From assembly GCA_021209225.1 (NCBI GenBank), contig JAJOIW010000078.1:1-32817 (forward strand): DNA of 32,817 nt, given 5' to 3'. The notes beneath the pieces were generated by a model. That model was not told the origin of the DNA, searched no databases, and saw nothing but the letters and a program-made list of their open reading frames with translations. Made by a program: the position numbers and the translations under genes. Of this stretch, positions 26,051 through 32,817 are shown one piece after another; position 1 is the first letter of the stretch; each line of letters starts with the position of its first letter. Origin of the DNA: Verrucomicrobiota bacterium. Lineage in GTDB: Bacteria; Verrucomicrobiota; Verrucomicrobiia; Limisphaerales; JAJOIW01.

Positions 26051-27793
26051 CTACTCCTTTGCACGGCCGACTGTCCACCACTTCCGCATTTCTTCTGGCG
26101 ATGGAACCTTCAAGGGACGAATGACACGAAAGCCAAGAAATTGTGCATCCGTGTGATACCAGATGCTTTTTGGCAACTGTGGGTCTTGAATTTTCCAATC
26201 AGGTGAACTGGCTATTCGAGCAGCGCTGCGCAGTTTTTCAGCTGGGTGATCCCATGATCCGCCTCGCACCGATCTGGGGTATAAGACAGTTGGCCAATTC
26301 ATGGGATTGCTGGCCGCATCCCCAGTAAGCGACTTGTAGAAGTCGGCAGAGTATTGATCGATGCACCACTCCGCCACATTTCCATGCATGTCATAAAGTC
26401 CCCAGGCGTTGGGTTTTTTGGTGCCTACGCGCTGGTATTTCCAATCGGAATTTTCTTCATACCAGGCATACTCACCCAGCTGGGAAACATCATCACCAAA
26501 ATGATAAGCGGATTTAGACCCGGCACGACAGGCGTATTCCCATTCGGCTTCAGTGGGCAAGCGATAAAAATGGCCGGTTTTAGCAGAGATCCATTGACAG
26601 AACTGCAGAGCCGCATGTTGGGTCATGGAGATGGCGGGATAACCATCTTTCCCCATGCCGAAGCTCATCTCGACATAAGGTGTGGTCGGACGGGCCAGGA
26701 TATCCGTGATCCCGTTGAGTTCGACAGGTGTCTTGAATATGCCGCGGAATGCCTTCTCCTGATCGCGGTAGGTGAAAATGTCATAAAGGTCCCAGGTCAC
26801 TTCGGTCGACATCATCCAGAATGGATCAATTTTAATTTTGACCTGCGGAGATTCATCGGCCTGGTGGCCAGTCTCTGTATCCGGGGATCCCATGTTGAAC
26901 GATCCGGCTGGGATGGGCACCATGGTCCAGGTGTTGGCGGTTCCTGGCAGACGTTCGGTGTACTTTTCCATTTTTATCCCTTTGCCAGCCCCTGTCGTGT
27001 CGAGGAGGCGTTGGTAAAGAGCCCCCACCTGAGCCGACTGAGATGCGGGGTCCTCCTCCGGTTCCGGAGCTTTTCTGGGCACCAATGTAACCCCATCTGG
27101 CCAGATCGCTCCCTGGGCAATCCAGTTTTTAATGATGTCTGTCTGATCCGCGGCCAATGGTCCACCTTTCTTGACTGGAGGCATCAAATCATCATCGTCC
27201 TTGTCCAGGACCGTCAGAGTCCAGACACTGCTCTCCTCGGCATTAAATGGAATCACATTGGGAGCATACTCTCCCGAAGTCATGATCATTTCTTGTGTAT
27301 CCATGCGGAAATCCCCTTCCGCATTTCCATCACGGTGGCACCCGACGCAGTTCTGCTCAAAGATTGGCTGCACGTGTTTGACAAAATCAATGCGTGGAAC
27401 CACAGTCAGGACCATCCCATCCGGCCATGCAGCTCCTTCCAGAATCCATTGTTTCAATATTTCAGTCTGAACCCTGGCCAGAGGTTTCTCTTTGGAGGGC
27501 GGCATAATGTCCTCATCCTCCGGTGCCAGTATGGTGCTCGTATACAAAAAGGAGTCCTCTGGCTTGCCAATCACTATCGCCTCACCACTATCTCCCCCCG
27601 CCATGGCCAGGGCCTTGGTCTCCAGCCGCAAGCCACCTTTGTCCTCTTTTTCCCAATGACAATGCAGGCAGGCCGATTCCAATATCGGCTTCACCTGCTT
27701 CTCAAAATCGATCTCAGCCCAAGCCTCGACACTGTTTCCTGCCAGTATGCCAGCCAGTAACCACTTCGTTATCCGTCTCAATTTCATAACCAT
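26051..27793 (-). CDS. Exported protein with two Planctomycete-type cytochrome c domains and a formylglycine-generating-enzyme (SUMF1) fold
   Basis: After a signal peptide (KLRRITKWLLAGILAG…AWA) come two consecutive PSCyt1-like heme domains. Each has the DF.K.V.PI.E..C..CH start and a later LMPP/IMPP element. Heme motifs are CLHCH (27656-27670) and CVGCH (27335-27349). The rest is an FGE-sulfatase/SUMF1-type domain: IPAGSFNMGSPDTE, DPFWMMSTEVTWDLY, FYRLPTEAEWEYACRAGS, WGLYDMHGNVAEWCID, SVRGGSWD and FLGFRVIRP. In most bacterial fusions this fold binds rather than makes formylglycine; I do not see the full catalytic cysteine arrangement of true FGE. The frame reaches back to a GTG at 27823. ATG 27793 or 27787 puts the signal peptide first, and none has a good Shine-Dalgarno. 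It is probably a surface or periplasmic redox-linked protein and shares an operon with the Gfo/Idh/MocA gene. Confidence 0.88.
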   Translation of the reverse strand: MVMKLRRITKWLLAGILAGNSVEAWAEIDFEKQVKPILESACLHCHWEKEDKGGLRLETKALAMAGGDSGEAIVIGKPEDSFLYTSTILAPEDEDIMPPSKEKPLARVQTEILKQWILEGAAWPDGMVLTVVPRIDFVKHVQPIFEQNCVGCHRDGNAEGDFRMDTQEMIMTSGEYAPNVIPFNAEESSVWTLTVLDKDDDDLMPPVKKGGPLAADQTDIIKNWIAQGAIWPDGVTLVPRKAPEPEEDPASQSAQVGALYQRLLDTTGAGKGIKMEKYTERLPGTANTWTMVPIPAGSFNMGSPDTETGHQADESPQVKIKIDPFWMMSTEVTWDLYDIFTYRDQEKAFRGIFKTPVELNGITDILARPTTPYVEMSFGMGKDGYPAISMTQHAALQFCQWISAKTGHFYRLPTEAEWEYACRAGSKSAYHFGDDVSQLGEYAWYEENSDWKYQRVGTKKPNAWGLYDMHGNVAEWCIDQYSADFYKSLTGDAASNPMNWPTVLYPRSVRGGSWDHPAEKLRSAARIASSPDWKIQDPQLPKSIWYHTDAQFLGFRVIRPLKVPSPEEMRKWWTVGRAKE

Positions 27794-27900
27794 GGATGCT
27801 ATATCATACCCCAACACCCCCACCTCGCTGCAAGAACCTTCACCACCAAAAACGCGTTATTTTGTCTCATGACTCCCCGGGTCCCACACCCATTCTCCCC

Positions 27901-27930
27901 TTGACAATCCCCGCTTAAACGAGCATTTAT
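27901..27930 (+). promoter_or_regulatory. Possible promoter of the symporter gene
   Basis: A perfect -35 hexamer TTGACA (27901-27906) is followed by a poorly matching -10 region (around 27924-27930, CATTTAT). It lies about 35 bases before the ATG at 27965, in the divergent gap between this gene and the cytochrome/FGE gene. The weak -10 keeps confidence low. Confidence 0.35.
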
Positions 27931-27964
27931 CACCTTAAATCCTGTATCTTGGATCAGGTGAGAT

Positions 27965-29344
27965 ATGAGGACAGGCTCGGAAGGCAGGATGAAGATGAAC
28001 CGGGGAATAGGGATCAAGCGGAAGCTGGGATATGGGGTAGGGGATTTAGGTGGGAATCTGTTTTTCACATTGATTGGGTTTTATTTACCGAATTACCTCA
28101 CGGACGGAGTGATGCTGAGTGCTGGGCTGGCGGGGGTGGTGGTGATTATCGGATCCATATGGGATGCGGTGACGGATCCAGTGGTTGGGTGCTGGTCGGA
28201 CAGGACGGTGACACGCATGGGACGACGGCGGCCATTCATGCTGTGGGGTGGGGTCAGTTTAATGATCATGATGGTGTTGATGTTTGCACCCTGGGGGATC
28301 ACTGCTCCCTGGGTATTGTTTGGAGTGATGACACTGACTTATTGTTTATTGAACACTGCCTATACACTGGTGAGTGTTCCTTATTCGAGTTTGCTGCCTG
28401 AATTGACAAGTGACTACGATGAGCGGACGGAGTTGACAGGGTACAGGATGGTATTTGCCGTATTGGGTACATTGACCGGGGTTGGGCTTGCTCCCTGGGT
28501 GCGGGACATGTTTGGGGGGAACACGGAAACCGGATGGATAGGTATGGCGTCCGTGATGGGAGGGATTATGTGGATAACCACATGGATTACGGTTTTTTCT
28601 GTCAGAGAACCTGCTGGAAAGGCCCATAGTCAACAAAGCCCATTTTTCCAGACCATGAAGGAAACCCTGAGCAATCGGGCATTTTTATTGGCATTGTTTC
28701 CTTGGACATTTCATATTGCCGGGATCACGTTTCTGCAGGGGTCGATTATTTATTATTTTAAATATATATACCGATCTGAGGCGCAATTTTCCCTGGCCTT
28801 GTTGGCGCTTTTGTTGTCGGCATTAATATTCATTCCTGTGTGGGTTCATCTCTCGCGGAAGCTGGGTAAAAAGGAGACATATAATCTTGGGATGAGCCTC
28901 TTTGGTATAGGAGTTCTGGCGTTTTACATTTTTGGGGAAAGCGGCGGGGTGAATCTGGCAATCTTCCTGATGGCATTGTGTGGGGTCGGATTCTCGACAC
29001 ATTATGTGATACCCTTTGCATTGGTTCCTGATGTCATTGAGTGTGATTATATGGATACAGGGATCAGGCGGGAAGGAGCCTACTTCAGTCAATGGACATT
29101 CATGAGTAAAATTGGCAGAGCCATAGCGATGGGGTTGATCCCCTGGACACTGGCGCTTTTCGGATTTGTACCCGATGCGGATCAATCGGCACAGGCGCTG
29201 CTCGGAATAAAAATTCTATGTGGTCCGCTTCCAGTGGCCTGTTTTTTAATTGGGATAGTCATCCTGAACAAATACCCCATCACCAAAGCGTATTATCAGA
29301 AGCGACTGCAAGAATTCGAATCTCAACGCCCGGTTGCACACTGA
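27965..29344 (+). CDS. GPH-family sugar:cation symporter (MelB-like, MFS)
   Basis: This is a 459-residue inner-membrane transporter of the glycoside-pentoside-hexuronide:cation symporter family. Landmarks are KLGYGVGDLGGNLFF at the first helix, IGSIWDAVTDPVVGCWSDRT (the Asp67/Asp71 pair corresponds to the cation- and sugar-binding aspartates of MelB), then RMGRRRPF, VPYSSLLPELTSDYDERTELTGYR and, near the end, DVIECDYMDTGIRREGAYFSQWTF. About twelve hydrophobic segments are visible. AGGTGAG lies 2 bases before ATG 27965; ATG 27995 is an alternative start, also preceded by a purine-rich stretch. The substrate is likely a glycoside or uronide, fitting the nearby glycan-related genes, but cannot be fixed from sequence. 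It is convergent with the ATP synthase operon. Confidence 0.93.
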   Translation: MRTGSEGRMKMNRGIGIKRKLGYGVGDLGGNLFFTLIGFYLPNYLTDGVMLSAGLAGVVVIIGSIWDAVTDPVVGCWSDRTVTRMGRRRPFMLWGGVSLMIMMVLMFAPWGITAPWVLFGVMTLTYCLLNTAYTLVSVPYSSLLPELTSDYDERTELTGYRMVFAVLGTLTGVGLAPWVRDMFGGNTETGWIGMASVMGGIMWITTWITVFSVREPAGKAHSQQSPFFQTMKETLSNRAFLLALFPWTFHIAGITFLQGSIIYYFKYIYRSEAQFSLALLALLLSALIFIPVWVHLSRKLGKKETYNLGMSLFGIGVLAFYIFGESGGVNLAIFLMALCGVGFSTHYVIPFALVPDVIECDYMDTGIRREGAYFSQWTFMSKIGRAIAMGLIPWTLALFGFVPDADQSAQALLGIKILCGPLPVACFLIGIVILNKYPITKAYYQKRLQEFESQRPVAH

Positions 29345-29423
29345 AGCTCTGTTTTTGCGCGGACCGGATGGATTCCGGAATGAAAAGGCTCAGGAAAAAA
29401 GTGAATAATGAGTATGAAAATAT

Positions 29424-29460
29424 GAAAAAAACGCTGTCAGGAATTAATCTGACAGCGTTC
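29424..29460 (-). terminator. Rho-independent terminator of the ATP synthase operon
   Basis: Read on the - strand, AACGCTGTCAG, loop ATTAATTC, CTGACAGCGTT forms an 11-pair perfect stem followed by a T run (A run on + at 29424-29430). It starts about 33 bases after the atpC stop at 29493. On the + strand the stem has no T tract, so it serves the symporter gene poorly. Confidence 0.9.
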
Positions 29461-29492
29461 AAACGCATGTGTAAAAGGATTGTGTCTGCGGC

Positions 29493-29900
29493 TTATTTGC
29501 GGCGTCTTTTGACCTTCAATTGAGCGATGGAATTGGCGAGGGTTGCCTGGACCAGTGCGAGTTCCTCGTCATTGAGTTGTTCATTGAGGCGGGCTTCCGC
29601 GCGTTGTTTGGCATCTTCGGCTTTCTGCTCATCGATGTGGTCCTCATCGATGGCCATATCGGTCAGGATGGAGATTTTATCCGGCATGATCTGAACAAAG
29701 CCGGCACCAATAGCCATGTGGAAAACTTTGGATTTTTGCTGATAAGCCACTTCACCCGCGGCGAGTTCAGTGACAAATGGGATGTGATTGGGGTAGATAC
29801 CCATCTCCCCGTGTGCGGCCGGGAGGCCGACATAATCCACTTCCTCACTGAGAGCTTTTGCCGTGGGGGTGACAATTTCCAACCTGAGTGATTGCGCCAT
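29493..29900 (-). CDS. atpC: F1Fo ATP synthase epsilon subunit
   Basis: This is the regulatory stalk subunit of the F1 part of ATP synthase; it sits on the gamma shaft and can inhibit ATP hydrolysis. The N-terminal beta-sandwich is recognised by LRLEIVTPTAKALSEEVDYV, LPAAHGEMGIYPNHIPFVTEL and the later VFHMAIGAGFVQI. The C-terminal helical hairpin (KAEDAKQRAEARLNEQL… ANSIAQLKVKRRRK) is complete. Its 135 residues are the family's normal length. It is the last gene of the operon, 47 bases after atpD, and a strong terminator follows. The ATG is preceded by an AT-rich stretch (TTTTATTATA) without a Shine-Dalgarno. Confidence 0.95.
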   Translation of the reverse strand: MAQSLRLEIVTPTAKALSEEVDYVGLPAAHGEMGIYPNHIPFVTELAAGEVAYQQKSKVFHMAIGAGFVQIMPDKISILTDMAIDEDHIDEQKAEDAKQRAEARLNEQLNDEELALVQATLANSIAQLKVKRRRK

Positions 29901-29947
29901 TATAATAAAATCTGAAATTGAGGAATGATGGGGTGAGATCCCTGAGG

Positions 29948-32259
<2,312 letters not shown>

Positions 32260-32282
32260 CCCTGCGGGTTCCCGGCTGAGCC

Positions 32283-32817
32283 TTAGGCGAAGGTCTTGGT
32301 GAAGGCGTCCAGAGCGCTCTTCAGCTGGGCTTCGATATCGCCGTCCAGCGCCTTCTTGGTGCGGATGGCGTCGAGCAGACCCTGATGCTTGGCGTGCAGG
32401 TGGCTGAGCAGTTCACGCTCGTAACGACCCACATCGGCCACGGCCACGCCGTCGATATAGCCGCGGGTGCCGGCATAGATCACCGCGACCTGCTCCTCGA
32501 CCTGCAGCGGCGCGTATTGCGGCTGCTTCAGGAGCTCGGTCAGGCGCTCGCCGCGGGCCAGCATGCGCTGGGTGGTGGCGTCGAGGTCCGAGCCGAACTT
32601 CGCGAAGGCGGCCATTTCGCGATACTGGGCGAGTTCGCCCTTGATCGGACCGGCGGCGGTCTTCATGGCCTTGATCTGGGCCGAGGAGCCCACGCGCGAC
32701 ACCGAGATGCCGACGTTCACCGCCGGGCGGATGCCCTGGAAGAACAGATCGGTCTCGAGGAAGATCTGGCCGTCGGTGATCGAGATCACGTTGGTCGGGA
32801 TGTAGGCCGACACGTCG
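32283..32817 (-). CDS. atpA: F1Fo ATP synthase alpha subunit, C-terminal part (alphaproteobacterial-like; start outside window)
   Basis: This is the C-terminal ~178 residues of the non-catalytic nucleotide-binding subunit of F1. It begins [21 protein letters not shown], continues through [22 protein letters not shown] and [19 protein letters not shown], and ends with the helical domain ([13 protein letters not shown]). The gene continues past the window edge; a GTG at 32813 is internal and not the start. Base composition is sharply different from the rest of the window: sampled 60-base lines at 32341 and 32521 are 67% and 75% GC, while most of the window is near 50%. The sequence resembles Caulobacteraceae-type AtpA from memory. 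Either a chimeric join or a recent transfer could explain this. Confidence 0.93.
   Translation of the reverse strand, partial: DVSAYIPTNVISITDGQIFLETDLFFQGIRPAVNVGISVSRVGSSAQIKAMKTAAGPIKGELAQYREMAAFAKFGSDLDATTQRMLARGERLTELLKQPQYAPLQVEEQVAVIYAGTRGYIDGVAVADVGRYERELLSHLHAKHQGLLDAIRTKKALDGDIEAQLKSALDAFTKTFA

Noticed and set aside
26354-27760. A 468-residue open frame on the + strand opposite the cytochrome/FGE gene
   Set aside because: It is antisense to a gene with clear family motifs over its whole length, has no recognisable domain, no ribosome binding site, and an unnatural amino acid mix. Long antisense frames are expected with this codon use.

Overview
The window (about 50% GC over most of its length) looks like chromosomal DNA of a Verrucomicrobiota bacterium. 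The pointers are exported proteins ending in an 'ERS.DL..W ... YR' tail, planctomycete/verrucomicrobial-type c-type cytochrome domains fused to a formylglycine-generating-enzyme fold, a TAT-exported Gfo/Idh/MocA oxidoreductase, and many genes without a clear Shine-Dalgarno sequence. This placement comes from family recognition, not a database search.

Layout. (1) 1-2973, + strand: a ribose-type sugar ABC importer (3' end of the binding protein, ATPase broken by a one-base frameshift, permease). (2) 3155-4196: acylphosphatase and a calcineurin-like phosphoesterase. (3) 4633-15607: a probable copper/heme redox locus. It holds an MbnP-like domain running, through a one-base frameshift, into a di-heme cytochrome c peroxidase/MauG-type domain. 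Twelve bases later comes a 3042-residue exported protein. That protein starts with a galactose-oxidase-type copper radical oxidase domain with every known active-site residue, continues through lectin, PA14, PKD and Ig-like modules, a YVTN propeller and its own di-heme cytochrome domain, and ends in three related beta-sandwich repeats. A strong terminator follows. (4) 15760-20176: a tightly packed surface-glycan cluster (ELM1-like protein, family 10 fucosyltransferase-like enzyme, GT4 enzyme, and a fourth glycosyltransferase broken by a frameshift). (5) 20298-24301: an exported TolB-like propeller protein facing a DUF192 protein and a DUF547 protein on the - strand. (6) 24674-27793, - strand: cytochrome/FGE-fold fusion followed by a Gfo/Idh/MocA oxidoreductase, with a terminator. 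(7) 27965-29344, +: a GPH-family sugar:cation symporter. (8) 29424-32817, - strand: the end of the F1 ATP synthase operon (atpA-atpG-atpD-atpC) with its terminator.

The most interesting part is region 3. A radical copper oxidase normally makes H2O2. A di-heme peroxidase/MauG-like enzyme uses H2O2. MbnP-type proteins carry a copper site that includes an oxidised tryptophan made by a di-heme partner. The three together suggest a secreted copper-dependent oxidation module, possibly with electrons passed to the heme domains fused to the oxidase. This is inference from gene content.

Two cautions on sequence quality. Three genes are each broken by a single-base frameshift at or near a short homopolymer, which suggests sequencing error. 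The last ~550 bases (atpA, and probably the first ~30 codons of atpG) are much richer in GC and look alphaproteobacterial, so the right end may be a chimeric assembly join.
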